Assembly: GCA_012845835.1 (NCBI GenBank)
Contig: JABAKD010000021.1
Location: 124,001 to 188,000, forward strand
Reading direction: 5' to 3'
Origin: Undaria pinnatifida
Lineage: Eukaryota > Sar > Phaeophyceae > Laminariales > Alariaceae
DNA: 64,000 nt
Shown: piece after piece, positions 43,910-56,089 of the stretch
Layout of the letters: each line of letters begins with the position of its first letter
Numbering within the stretch: position 1 is the first letter of the stretch
The notes under the pieces: model-generated
What the model saw: only the letters and a program-made list of their open reading frames with translations
What the model was told of the DNA's origin: nothing
Databases searched by the model: none
Translations under genes and position numbers: made by a program

Positions 43910-46850
43910 GTCTTGGACCTGCCTTTGCGGTACTCGAGTGTGCAATCGAACGCGGTGACGAACTCAAGCTACCGCTGGACTCGTGCATTGAGGATCCCCA
44001 CTTTGCCAATGCTCTCCTATGTCTTGTGGCCGGAGGATACGCGGAACTTTGGTCCCCTCAGTATCCTCGGAGGCGTTTGGGAACCCAAGCAATGCTGCCG
44101 GTCCCTAAATGTATAGGAGTCCAGTGCCTCTCCGAGTCGAGCGTTGCTCGACTGATATACGCGATTTTCATAGTGAACAAAACGTCGTCCAGCGTCACAG
44201 TACCCTCGACGAAACAGGGGCAGTGTTCTGACATCGCAAAGTCAGGGCCGACGTTAGAAGCTATCTCCACAACTTCACGGCTTTTCACTGGCCAACGCGC
44301 CCGAGAAATAGGTCGGAAACGCCGAAGGGGAAGCTTTGCGAGCGCTGGCCGCTGTGAACGGTCCGGTTGCGGCGCGAACGAGATTTCTTGGTTCTTGCAC
44401 TCGCAGTGCAGGTGCGGAACCGACTAGGGGAGGCCGGGTGCGCCGACCCGGTCTCATTGTCGCCAATAGCTGCGCGAACGGCAGGAAGTGCCTCACCGAG
44501 CAAGTTTTTCCTCTCCCCTGGCATGGGTTGTTGGCCCTGGGACCATCCGCCCGGAGACCAATGCCCCACACTGGGTTCAATCAGAGGGCTGGATTCAGCC
44601 AGAAGCTTGTTGTCAGAGCTCAAAAGGTGATTTTTCATGGCTGAGTTCTGCGTAAATTTGACGTAGGTGCCAGGCGACACGGCGTTTTGCTTCTCCCTGT
44701 CCCCAACAGCGGAATCAAAGTTGTGCACGCCTCGACCGATGCGTTTGCGTGTGCTTGGACGAGGCGACGACATAATGAGCCCCACTGCTCGATGGTCTTG
44801 CAAAAACTTGGTCTTTCCGGCCATTATGTCCAGCTCCGCGCAAGAATATGGCACGTCGTCCACGGCAAACGACGAAGGGCACCACGGTGGAAAATAGGAT
44901 TGGGACTGCCAGAATAGCACCACTTTGTCTGTGGAGTATTCGAGAGAAGGGTCAAAAGCCGTGTTGGAATTTGGGGCTGCAATGTCCCCGTCCGGGAACA
45001 CCAGGCCTCGGGAGCACGACGCGAATCCGAACCCGTGATATCTCGCCTCGGGTCTTTCATCGTTCGTTGGCGGAAAAGCGCGAGAATCCGCTCTAACTGC
45101 GCCCGAAAAATGGCAAAAACCGACGGTGCCAACCCGTCGGTAGCCTCGTTGGATATTTGTGGGTCTGCAATATCCCCTTCCGGGAACACCAGTCCTCGGC
45201 TATTTGGGCCTATAATGTCACCTTGCGGGAGCACCAGGCCTCGGGAGCAAGATGCGAGTCCGAACCCGGGGTTTCTCGCCTCGGGTCCTCCTCACTCGCT
45301 GGCGGAAACTCGTAAGAAGCCGCCCTCATTGCACCCGAAAAAGAGTCCAACACCGACGGTGCCAACCCGTCGGTAGCCTCGTTGGGCATTTGGGTCCGCA
45401 ATGTCCCCGTCTGGGAACACCAGTCCTCGGCTCTTTGGGCCTGTAGTGTCCCCCTCAGGAACACCAGGCCTCGGGAACACGACGCGAGTCCGAACCCACG
45501 GTTTCTCGCCTCGTGGCCTCTTCGCTTCTTGGCGTACAATCGCAAGAAAACTGCTCTAGCTGCGCCCGAAGGGGCAGGGGCTCTGAGCTGTTTCTGCTTG
45601 ACGAGAGGCGCGATTCTTCCGTAAATTTACGGGAATAGCGTCCAGCTGATCAGGCTGGAGGCCGTGGAGTCACCACTGGCCCGTCGCGCAGTGTCGGATC
45701 TTCTTCCTGTGCCACTGGGGCAGACGTAGCCTGAAACACGTGGGTTAGCGTGTTAAAAGACGAAGCAGGGTCCGTAAACCCTGTGAGCGTCTTCTGGAGC
45801 GGGGCTCGGGCAAGGCAATAATATTGTTACCCAAGGAGGCTCTCTTCCGTTATGTCTCTTGGAGAAGGGAGACGAGGTAGCTAATCTTGTCGACTCCACC
45901 TTGATGGAAAAAAGGACAGAGCGCCCGTTCTTATCGCGAGCAAACACCGGATCGAGCCTCGCAAAAGATCTCGGTGTTTTGGTGTTGGCCTTCCCACACC
46001 TCAAATCGACCGCCACCTCGTGGTCAGAAAACGTGTTTCGAGGGTCGACCGTCCCACACCTCAAACCGACCGCCACCGCCTGGTCAGGGAGAGGGGGGGA
46101 TGAACACATACGCGTAAAAAGGCGACGCGCCGTCGCTGCAGCTATATTGTTGCGCGGCGCGTACCTAGAGGGGGAGCGCGCAAAGCGCAGGCTCCCGTGC
46201 CATGGTTGATGGGGGCGGCGTTTGGAGCGCGTACCTCCATTGCTGAGTTTATGCCGCGGCTGAGGGAAACGGCGCAGGAAGCGCGGTTCCCGTTGCCGAA
46301 CTCAGACCATGACCGAGGGAAACGTCGCTGAAAGCGCGCGTTCTAGCCGTCGAAAAAGAAAGAAAGAAAAGAAAAAAAATTACCTGGCTGGAGGAAACCA
46401 CGCTTGAAGCGATAGTTTCCGCCGCCGGTACTACGCCGTGAGAATCGTCCGCAGACGGCGTAGGAGCCCGTGGGCTCTTGACAGAGGCAATCTGTGCTGC
46501 GTTACTGGACAGGCTAGCAACAGAACACGAGCATCTTCTGAAAACGAAATAGGTGCCCCCCGACAGTGTTGTCGACGGTGCCGTACCGCCGTCGAGCTGT
46601 CTATTGCCGTTACGGAATGTGCCAGGTTGGCGCGCAAATATTTTTTAGCCCGGGTTGTGGGCGGCTCCAAAGCTCATTCGAGAAGCGGGAGCGGGGGCAG
46701 AAGAGGCGGGCGAGCGCAGGATATCACCATGGGGATCCGACGTCTATGTGGCATCGTTGTGATAGTTTGCCTGGCCCTGATCCTGAAAGATGGCGACGAT
46801 TCTTCTTGTGGTTGTTCGGGCGAGAAGATTTGTCGTCTCGGCGGTAGCAG
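43910..46850 (-). mobile_element. Middle of the Gypsy-like region, unassigned
   Basis: Minus-strand frames (44,285-45,001; 44,824-45,234; 45,210-45,545) carry repeated G-D-I-A-D-P and G-L-V-F-P-x-G-D blocks from the 232-bp tandem repeat. I recognise no enzyme domain here. A 63-base duplication, CACACCTCAAATCGACCGCC, occurs at 45,997 and 46,060. 46,130-46,440 is GC-rich with GGAAACG..GCGCAGGAAGCG-type repeats. Confidence 0.4.
44975..45560. repeat. 232-bp tandem repeat, about 2.5 units, with nested half-units
   Basis: AATGTCCCCGTCCGGGAACA and ACCAGGCCTCGGGAGCA begin units at 44,981, 45,214 and 45,445 (spacing 233 and 231). A shorter relative, ACACCAGTCCTCGGCT.TTTG, precedes each later unit (45,186 and 45,418). 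Each unit also holds CGACGGTGCCAACCCGTCGG, a perfect hairpin. Confidence 0.88.
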
Positions 46851-48940
46851 ACCATGCCTGTTTGTCAACGTCGGTGTGCGTCATCGTCGCCAAGTTGGCC
46901 AAGTTCAGTGTTCAAGCAGCCACTCGCAGTAACTAAAGGATGCCTACAATGCTTAAGGAATGGTGTCTTCGAGGCAGTTGAGGCAAAGCCCCCGGTTTTC
47001 TCGGAGGGCATCAGCGCGAGGTGAAAGGAGGCCGCTCCAAAGGGGAGGGTCGTCTGTCTTGAACGACGCCTTAACGGCGAAACCTTCTGCATAATGATGC
47101 TCTTCTAGTGGCCAGCAGTTCGATGTGTGGTCAAGCCAAGGGTCAGATGAATCATCGATGGGCGTGACAGTTGAATGATGGCTCGATCCCGTCTGCCACG
47201 AAAGCGACTGGGACGGCACTCGGCCCTGGCCGCGCCCATGATCGGCGGGCCGGGGCCCCGGCAGGGCGCATGACCACGCTCCCGTCGAAGAACCAGGGAG
47301 AGAAAAAAAAAATGTTTCACCGTTGACGGCAGGTGTATTATTAGTCACTAAAAGCCCGCCACATAGCATCCAACGAGGCGTATGGCCGCGGGTCTGTTGC
47401 CTTCGAACCAGGGTACAACGCAGGCAGGAGAGCCGGAAATTGCTCATTCGCCGCCACCCGAACCACCTCCAACACCACATCCGTTCGCGGAGACAAAACA
47501 CGCTCACTCCCCGTAGCGGTGGGCATAAGTACGCAAAACTCCACTGAAATAAAAAAAAGGCATGCCGTTACACATTCCAAAAGTATGCAACTTAGTGTAG
47601 CCCTCCTCCGTGTCAACCCCGTCGAAGTGCGTGATCAGCAGACGCAACAGGAGGGTGAAAGCCTCAGGCAGATGCTCCTCCTGCCATGGCTCTTGACACT
47701 TTTTGCCTGCTACCACGACCACCTCGCTGTGGTCCGTGCTCGAGGACGAAGACGAGCCGTCCCACGCTGAACGTCCTCTCGCGCCATTCCTCTGCCAGAG
47801 CTGCGGCCAACTGTCCCGGTTGTTGGACCGAAGTTGCCCCCTCGGCGGCGCTCTCAGGCACACCAGCACCCGATGCGCTGTCACCCCCGCGGCGGTGGTG
47901 GTGGTCGCCACCCCCACCATTTTTGCCGCCACCCCCACGGTCGCGGTCCCCGCGGTCGCGACTGTCGCGATATATCCCCCGGTTTCGTTCTGCCAACTCT
48001 TCCTCCGGGGTTCGGCCAAACGACAAGGTCGGGGTCCTCGTCGTGGGCTATCAGCAGGGCCTTGACGAGGGCAAGGGTCGGGGCGGCTCTCGTCTGCCTA
48101 GCATAGGGCGTACAATCCACGCGAGCCCAGGCCACTTCCACTGAGGGTGTCCGCTTGCCGCGACGCCGCTTCTCTGACGGGAGGAAGGCGCAGGCCGTTT
48201 CCACCACCGCGGTTGCCAACGCTGAGGAGAAGTCTACCCTCGGTGCAGACGCCATGCACGCGACGATGCCCTTAAAGAAGGCGTCGTTCCCGGGTCGTGG
48301 TCGCTGGGATGCGACACCCTGCGGGCGCGACGAAGGCAAGGGGGCCGCGTTAGCTCCCGCCGCAGCCACCGCAACTGATTGGGCCAGGGCTTGTTGCGCC
48401 CTCTTCGCTACCAGGGACGCCTCCCGCGCAGCGGTCTTCGCCTGCTCGATATCTTCGTCAAACCGACGTCGGCGTGCTATCGTCTGGTTGGCGTCGTCGA
48501 GCGCCGGCTGGGCCCGCGCCGCCGCGTATGCCAAGTCCAAGGGGGCGGCATGGGCGCCCCGGTCCCGGGAGCTCTGGGGGTGGCGCTCTGTCGAGCGCGG
48601 AGAGCCCAGGTGGCGGCGGTGGTGCCCTGTCGAGCGCGGCGGGGGGAAGCTGGTGGCGCTCCCCCGGGGCTGGCGAATGCTGGCGTCGAGACGCCCCCGA
48701 GTCCGGTGGGGGTTGGCCCGTCTTCTTCTCAGCGCGAACCGGCGAATCGACCCTCTTGGTTGGTGAGAACGGGTGGAGGTATGGTGCTCCGTCTTCTGTC
48801 TCGTCACCGGAACCCGCCTCCGGTGGTTCCCCCCGTCTCGAGTCGCGGGATCTCGGGCGAGCTCTCCCTGTCTCGTGGGCATCCAGGTTGGGGTTCGTGG
48901 AAGACCTCAGCCTGCCCCGAGTAGCCCGCTTCCTCACTGG
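46850..48940 (-). mobile_element. Gypsy-like gag region (fossil)
   Basis: On the minus strand: a long Arg/Ala/Pro-rich start with a probable coiled-coil (A-R-A-Q-P-A-L-D-D-A-N-Q, A-R-E-A-S-L-V-A-K-R-A-Q-Q-A-L), then capsid-style blocks (L-L-R-L-L-I-T-H-F-D-G-V, V-V-L-E-V-V-R-V-A-A-N-E-Q-F-P, L-Y-P-G-S-K-A-T-D-P-R-P-Y-A), then W-P-L-E-E-H-H-Y-A-E and a knuckle-like C-L-N-C box near 46,955-46,990. The order (coiled-coil, capsid, knuckle) is that of LTR retroelement Gag. Broken in a few places. Confidence 0.65.
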
Positions 48941-51082
48941 TAGACATGTTGCTTGTTGTCTGTATGGAGGGCAGCCGAAGGAGGGGGTGTGGGGGAAGGT
49001 GGCGGGATCGGAACGACGCGTAAAGAAGCTATGGAGGCAGATATATTATTGTGATGTCCCTGCTGTAAGTAGCGGTATATCTGTGTTTCAGCAAGCAGCA
49101 AGACATGGGCCTCGACTCCGTCCAGCATCAATCATGGTAGCAGCCACGCCAACTAGCCGTATAAAAGGAGTATACAGCAGTAAGAAGGTACCAATAATCA
49201 AAACCGCAACAAAAGAGCAGCGCCCAGTCTGATCGTAGGGTATATGGGTAACGCCCGCACGAACCGCAGTACAAGGAGCCAAAACTGGGCAGCACTGACC
49301 CTAACTTCAGTGCAGGGGGTGCAACACAGTAAAAGTACGTCTGCAGCCATCGCACTTAAACAGGAATCATTCAACCTAGGCGGGGGGGGTAGCACAGGAA
49401 AGCGTCGCCCAAAACGCCCACGCTCATCGGACCAAAACAGGCAGCATTTACCCTAGGTGTAGTGTAGGGGTTATCACAATAAAGGTTCGCCCAACACGCT
49501 CTGGGCATCTCGGCCGCACCATAACATGTAGCAAACAATACTAACAATACTACTAGCATAGTATACAGATACCTCTCTTTCCAATCACGATCAATCCGCT
49601 ACTAGTAAGCACTACAGTATTTACTGTTGTAGTTACCGTAGCCGCGCCCGCACTGGCGGAGAGGCAGAACCATACATCCATTTTGGGATAGTCTCGTAGT
49701 TGGAATTAAGGAGGTTGCTGCTTGCAGTCTAGACTAGACTATGTGTGTAGACTATGTGTGTACGGGAAAATAACATTTTTTGTAGAAAGGATTTCCCAAG
49801 ACGACAGGTTTATTGAACCACCACCATCAACAACAACGCAGACAACAACAGCACGGCAACAGACGCCATGTGGCCGTTCTAATAGAGCGTTACTCACATG
49901 CAACGCATCATCCGTGAAACACATGCCACTCAATGCTGTCAGAACCAAAAAAAGCTACCAGGCACACTGCGAAGGAGGGTGCGCGGTAACATCAGACAGA
50001 CGGACGATCGCTTTTATATGGAATTACGACCACCAGAGTTGACATCTCGGCTGTAGCACGTGCCTTAATGTTTATCGCGAGAAGAAGTACTTCAGCATTT
50101 TCTTCCTCCGTCGATTCGCGTCGAATGGTACTTACCCACGCTGCTAGGCGCCCTCAGAAATTAGACGATGAATCATTCTTTGCATTTTTGCAAATATAGT
50201 CAAAATCTCACCACGGTGGGAATCGACCTCAAGGACCAACGCTAGTAGCATTAATAGTAGTAGTATTAATAGTAGTGTTGTTCGAGAGTGACCGCTTGAC
50301 CACCGGGGCGACCGGCCCTACCACTACCACCACTACCACCACTACCACCACCACATGAATGAATTAACTTAGCATATTGACACAAGAACTAGCGTTCTTC
50401 ATGTCATGTGTTCATCATGCAGGTGGGTATTGTTACCGGTTGACGCGTGCCGTCCACAATACGATCATTTAGTGAGGTCCCGCTTAATTGTGTCGTTTTT
50501 TTTTTGTTTGGTTCTTGGTTCGGAATGGTGGAGCTCCTTGACCGAAAATCGAACCGCACTTACTTGATAAAATCGTCGGAATGCTATTATACTACTATAA
50601 TACTACTATATACTAAAACAGCAAGCGGTGCGAAAGCAAAAATAACCTAGTTCCGACGATTAGGGGTAAGGAAGGTTATTATTACTAACTTACTAACTTA
50701 TTAACTTAACGAGCGACCGTCATCATCCAGAAATTGTCTTAGCCCAGAAAATGGTATACCTTCTAATGCCTCTGGCGCCTGCAACGGTAGAGGCAGCACT
50801 TTACTATGATATCTTAACATTTCTTCAGTAGATATTATTCATACCATTCATCCATGCACTCTTCTTTTTATTTCCGTTTTTGTTGGTGGACCAGAACTGG
50901 TGCTCTAAGCCATGGATTTGTTCATCGGTTCGCATTCTGAGCTGCTGTGGAGTGTTCTCAAATTTAAAACAGTTTTTGGGTTAGGTATTGAATTGATCAG
51001 CTCCTATCTTACTACTACAGTAGTAAAAGAGTGAGGAACCTAAGATACAATTGGGCTCAACCCCACGACCGTAGATAGCGTT
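48941..51082. other. No gene recognised
   Basis: Short frames only. At 49,250-49,500 a GGGT.A..GCAC.GTAAAAG block recurs weakly (ACAGTAAAAGTACG vs CACAGGAAAGCGTCG vs CACAATAAAGGTTCG), so an old repeat with unit of about 75-100 bases may be present. 50,320-50,354 is a (CCACTA)n-like microsatellite. 50,245-50,276 contains two TTAATAGTAGT words. Confidence 0.4.
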
Positions 51083-51632
51083 ACACCCCCCCCCCCCTCG
51101 AACACTCCGCCTACTCCCCACCGGTTGTACAGTACGACGTACAGGATATATATACATCATGAACTAATACAATCCTTCCACAACCGTTTGACTCTTATCC
51201 CCTTACGAAAAGGATTAGACTAATAGTTTCCGCGCACAGATTGTTGCACCGCCCGCCCCCCCCCCCCTGCCCCCCCATCTCCCCCTCCCGCTCCCTCTTG
51301 TTCATCCGCCCTCCCCTCACCGGTTATTATACGACTTACAGGATGCACTTGATAATAATAAGCGGATGCATTTCCTTCCACGGCTGTCAGATTTTGTCCC
51401 CCTCAAAAATGGGCCTTAGTATTATAGTTTCCGCGCACGGACTGATTAACACCAATCACCCTGTTGACCCTGATAGCTACACTGTAGTTCCAAGGGGAGT
51501 CGCCAACCTATATCCTTAACGAGGACACACAACCCGTAATACGCGCGATCGGAGTATCACACACAGCTTGCCAAGATGGATTTCAACGAAATATTCGATC
51601 TCACAGCTGGGGTGTATTTTTATTTTCGATAA
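51083..51632 (+). mobile_element. Unnamed element E, copy 1 (plus strand)
   Basis: Order along the plus strand: a C-run (51,083-51,096), a ~200-base monomer, a second C-run and monomer (51,250-51,445), then a unique part with CTACACTGTAGTTCCAAGGG and GAGTCGCCAACCTATATCC, core E (51,530-51,620), and an 18-codon ORF. Each monomer has CACCGGTT.TAC, TACAGGAT, a TTTCCTTCCAC..CTGTC.GA block and TTATAGTTTCCGCGCAC. Homology with the other copies stops at the ORF stop codon, which probably marks the element's end. Class unknown. No transposase or reverse transcriptase seen. Confidence 0.7.
51576..51632 (+). CDS. 18-codon ORF at the end of element E
   Basis: ATG at 51,576 opens M-D-F-N-E-I-F-D-L-T-A-G-V-Y-F-Y-F-R, then TAA. 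The same 18-residue length and the D/N-E-I-F-D-L-T-A motif recur at 52,021-52,077 and 59,193-59,249 on the minus strand, with both amino-acid and silent changes. Translation is not shown. It could instead be the first codons of a longer spliced protein in the parent element. Confidence 0.35.
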   Translation: MDFNEIFDLTAGVYFYFR

Positions 51633-52020
51633 TAATATTTATATTAGACTTTACTGACTTGAGTATCTATCGTATGTACAGCAGTGTTTCGGTTCGGAGT
51701 ACCATATACATACAGTAAGTAGTAGTAGTTAGAAGCATTGATTGCATTCATCAACTGATGAGTGATGAACACGCATTGCGTACAATAATATGATATTAAT
51801 AGTATGTACCCCTATGATACGAGTATACTTTACTCCTTTTGAACCGCACCCAGATTTATTTTTGACAAATCACTTGGAATTTACGTATTCATTCATTTGC
51901 AACTTTGATCGGATCTTTTTGGCAGTTGAAGTCTTCCGTGCATCATCAGACGTAACTTATACGGAGTACGTACCTCGTATTAATAGTTGTGCGTGGCGTG
52001 TAGTCTATAAATGTAGAATA

Positions 52021-52300
52021 TTATAAATAATGAAAATACACTCCAGCTGTGAGATCGAAGATTTCGTCGAAACTCATCTTTGCAAGCGGTGTGTGATACT
52101 CCGATCGCGCGCATTACGAGTTGTGTGTCCTCATTAAGGATATAGGTCGGCGACTCCCCTTACAACTACAACAGTGTAGCTATCAGGGTCAACAGGATGA
52201 CTTTAGTCAGTCTGTGCGCGGAAACTATAAAAAAAAACGTTTCTGAGGAGGACAAAATCTGACAGCTGTGAAGGGAAATGTATCCTTTTATCAAGTGAAT
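52021..52300 (-). mobile_element. Unnamed element E, copy 2 (minus strand, partial)
   Basis: On the minus strand it runs from ACAGCTGTCAGATTTTGTCC through TATAGTTTCCGCGCACAGA, a TGTAGTTGTAAGGGGAGTCG block and TATATCCTTAATGAGGACAC to the core. It ends with ATG at 52,077 and the 18-codon ORF (M-S-F-D-E-I-F-D-L-T-A-G-V-Y-F-H-Y-L, stop at 52,021-52,023). It faces copy 1 in inverted orientation about 390 bases away. Confidence 0.75.
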
Positions 52301-52339
52301 CTTGTAGAATATGTATTACTCATATTACATATACTAGTC

Positions 52340-52470
52340 TCTATATTATGAAAATGAAATACACTCCAGCTGTGAGATCGAATATTTTGTCGAAACTAAT
52401 ATTTGCAAGCTGTATGTGATACTCCGTCGCGCGTATTACGGGTTGTGTGTCCTCATTTTTAAGGACATAT
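52340..52470 (-). mobile_element. Unnamed element E, copy 3 (minus strand, core only)
   Basis: Core with GAGGACACACAACCCGTAAT, ACGCGCGACGGAGTATCACA and TTCGACAAAATATTCGATCT. The position equivalent to the ATG of the other copies reads ATT, and the frame ends one codon later than in the others. In tandem with copy 2. Confidence 0.75.
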
Positions 52471-52536
52471 TACCTCATCACTGACAGCTTCGTAACTGCC
52501 ATGAACCAAGAAGGAAGAAAGATGTGCACGTATCAT

Positions 52537-52588
<52 letters not shown>
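52537..52588. repeat. Microsatellite (CAA)n
   Basis: About 17 uninterrupted CAA units. It makes a false poly-Thr frame. Confidence 0.97.
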
Positions 52589-55092
52589 CGACGACAGCAG
52601 TATGCACAAAAACCCTACCTGTGGTATATTTGTTGTTTCTCACGTTTTATCTTTCTGGCAATAAATTTCCGGTAAGCGCCGTATACCACGATTGGCTCCA
52701 TGAAAATAACCAGAAAATAACTTTCATCGCCATACGGAAAAATAACGTAATAGTAATAAGAACTGAGCAAGAACAACCAAACTAATCGAAATGAGAAGTC
52801 CACCAATCGGTGTATAGCTATCATACCGTACAGAACATTTGTAAAATAATCGTCTCCTCGGCAAATTGGAGATTATATACGTATTGCACGCCACAGCCGA
52901 GTCAGTGTCGCCAAAAAGCAAAACCCCAGGCGTTCCCCGTCGCGTTCCTCCGCATTCATTATTTCTACTGCACCCACTCTCCTCTTTTCGCCTCGGCCCG
53001 GCCTGGTGTACTTCTGACAGAATAAAGGTTGGTGCACGCACGGCGTTCGCGTCCTTTGTGTAGATAAGAGTACCACCACAGCATATGTATTGGCGCTCTT
53101 CAGTACATGGGTGTATCTACGGCAGCAAGCAGTTTTCCAGGTAGCACGTACGCTAGAACGCCAGTAAGTCCAGGGCAATCACCCTGTACATGTGTATACA
53201 TTTCTTAGGCGGACGGGTTCTTTCAGTAGAGAGCCATGGGGCTGGTGTAAACATGTAAACGCGCCTAGCCGGGCTGCAGTGGTATCAATCCTCAGGGCTC
53301 ACTGTCAGTGTGTTACAGTACTCACAACAACAGTAATCGGCAACCTCTTTAGACTTGCACCTACGAGTGTGTCATAGTGTGGAATCGTTTTTAGGTATTG
53401 GTAGAGCTGAAGTTGGCTCGTTTTTCGCAGGAAATGTAAGGGGAGCATTTGTCTATATACTGAAACTAGAGTAGGACAAACCCCTTCTTGCCACAGCAGG
53501 TAATACTTTGAGGCTGTCGTTGTATAAGAACATAGCGTACTGCTGTAGAATTGCAACTCTCGATGGCCTTGCAAGGTCATTGATGCTGCCTGATCTCAAA
53601 ATGCGATGAGCCCGCCGCCTGTAAGACAACAGGTGGTTGGCAAGGCGTGCTGATCTACTACGTCCTGCGAGTGTTCGTCGGGTGTTGACCATGTGTGGCA
53701 AGACCGGAACAGGCGCCTCTTTTCTCGAATCTTGAAATATGTTTCCTCATAACGACTGATGAATGTGTTTTCGACTGTTTTTTACAATGCTTTCTTCGCT
53801 AGTATGTCGTTGTTTTTATAGCCCTCTCCGACTACTGTATGCGAGGAAGCGCATAGATGTCGTTCCGACATAAATCGAACCATATACCCTTCCATTTGCA
53901 TTTGGAGAAGTACACACTAGTAGTATCTCCCATAACCTTCGGCCAACACGTCGTCATAGTACGAGTATATGAACCGAGGCTGTGCGACTTGTAAGCCTCC
54001 CTCCTCTTCCCCCTACTACAGTAGACCTACTATTAATACAAGTAACACAAGTAGTACAAGTAATACAAGTAGAAACACCTTGCAATCTGAGCTGTTAATA
54101 AGCTTACAACCAGATTGTGACGCCAATTTGGAACAACGTTGAGCGCACATACGCGCTGGTACCTGGTAAGATTTCGTTTAGCGCTCGCCGCTGAGCGCGA
54201 TTTCCCCACAACAAAAGCTTAGCGCCGCCCCAAAACTGTGCCCGGGCACATCCTTACGATGTACTGGTATTGCTTATATTTCTGGTGGCTCCACCGCCGG
54301 GCACCATGCCTTGTCTAACGAATGCACCTTTTTCTTTTTTTTCTGTTTTTTTATCCTCGGGCGGATAGGGAAAAATAAAGCCACACTTCCACGTACTTTC
54401 GTACTCGTCGTGTGTCGGCTTAACTCAATTGCCTTCGCAATCCAGCGCTAGCTGGCGTGTCCCTCGGTTCCCACTACTTGTGTAAAAAACGCTTCGCTCA
54501 TGAATAACATGTACCAGATACTATGTGTTATGCATGGTCCTGTGACATGTGTGTGCCCCGGGTTGTGTTTGATATTGTCATTTTTTAGGCGGGCCCTACT
54601 GCCTTCAATTTGGCAGTATATTTCAGGTTTGGTTTCCAACAACTGCCCAACAACTTGCTGCACAAGAGCGTCTATCCTCAATAGATATTAATGGCTATCC
54701 CTACTTGAATAGTCTATATTTATAGTGTACCTGGTATACTATTTGATACAGTAAATGGTATAAATCCCAAGGTAACACAACCAAATTACGACAGATACAG
54801 TATGAAGTTGTGAACCGATCCTTGACTTACACGAACCACCAAGTTTACGTACGAAATTACGTTGAACCGCTTGCCCCTACAATTCTGTTCTATTAATAGA
54901 GTAGAATCGCCGTTCATTGCTCTCCCTATCCTAATATAGAATACATAATGGTATACACACTAATGGTGTGGAGTTAGGGTTACACACCATCATATCGCAG
55001 GACCTGGGGCTACTTAATGTTATATGTGTGCCCCTCAGCTTGAACTGATCCTTCCACCGCATTTCATATGCATCCAGCACAGCTGTAGACTG
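52589..55092. other. No gene recognised
   Basis: Short frames only. 54,348-54,378 has an ATCCTCGGGCGGATAGGG hairpin-like stretch followed by AAAAATAAAGC, matching 14,395-14,425. TATTAATA words lie at 54,030 and 54,891. 54,045-54,075 has AAGTA.CACAAGTA short tandem units. Confidence 0.4.
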
Positions 55093-55100
55093 CTGTACAA

Positions 55101-55126
55101 TAGTGTTGGTAATCAACTTAAATAAG
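55101..55126 (+). repeat. Left terminal inverted repeat of the hAT-like element
   Basis: Pairs with 58,618-58,643 over 25 of 26 positions. Directly preceded by the target duplication. Confidence 0.93.
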
Positions 55127-56089
55127 GGGATGCTTTGATTATTGCTTATTTGGAGAAAAAAGTTGCTTAGTTGATAATGTTGGTTGCTTATTTAAGCAAG
55201 AAGCGTGATTAACCAAATTTACGGTAAGTTGCTTAGTTAAGCATGCTTGTTTGCTCATTTGCAGTGAAATTTACGTGTTTCTAAAGAAATGGAAGGGGTT
55301 TTCTTGACGGGATCGGCACACGGCGCACGTCCACCACACACAGCCCTCAAACGGCGAAAAGCGAACCAGCGCACAGTCGTAGCACATCACAGCACACAGG
55401 GAACAGACCACAGGATCGGACCACACAGCAGTCGTGCCTTCGGCGTTTGGGTTTCGTAGGTTCGTGTCATCAGTGGCGCCGGGCAGAACAGTGTAGCAGC
55501 GACGAGCGTCTCCGTATGCTGTCAGCCCGACGGTGGGATATTGGTACCATGAAGGAGGTTTTGTTTGTTTGCTGTAATAGAGACGGACAGATTCATGTGC
55601 TGGTTAGTGTTGCCCTCGAGCATCGAGCATTGATCAGGAGATAGATGGCACACGACGAACAAATATAATATTAAACGCGATCCATACGAAAAAACAAAAG
55701 TACAATACAAGTACGGTATGCATCAGATATACGAGGAAAAAAATAAGGGCAACCACGTGTGTTGGTATTATGACACGTGCTAAGTGAGTACGTGAGCTCG
55801 CGAGCAGGGGGGGTGTTGCGGAAAAGTATCAACCGAAATACGCATGCGTAGGAAAGACCCGACGCAATTGAAAAAAGAAAGAAACTAAAGCGAGGAAAGG
55901 AAAGGAAAGGAAAAACTCCAGAACAGCAGATACTGGAGTCTGACATAAAACGGCGTTTGGCACATTAAGGGCAGCATGTGCGTAAAGGGCACCCAATGAA
56001 GAACGCAGCAAGGCGAAGAAGTCCGGGCGGCCTTACGCTAGCCACGTTCTGCAAGAAGGTGCATACGTCGGGAAGATGATCGCTAGACC

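Larger units (their letters stand above)
40405..48940 (-). mobile_element. Ty3/Gypsy-like LTR retroelement fossil(s), minus strand
   Basis: Read on the minus strand: gag region (about 48,940-46,850), a middle region with coding-style repeats (46,850-42,900), then the pre-integrase linker, integrase and reader-domain tail (42,900-40,405). Gag before pol on one strand suggests one element, but two neighbouring fossils of the same type are possible. No LTR pair was identified, so the ends are approximate. A family D MITE (43,649-43,907) and 232-bp tandem repeats (44,975-45,560) lie inside. Broken in several places. The integrase part looks the best kept. Confidence 0.75.

Noticed and set aside
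43639-43919. CTTGGGACC / CTTGGACC as target duplication of the 43.6-kb MITE
   Set aside because: Not rejected outright but not claimed: the two copies differ by an indel and would leave unequal element ends.
48155-49232. Plus-strand frames of 200-250 codons
   Set aside because: They are shadows of the GC-rich gag region on the minus strand.
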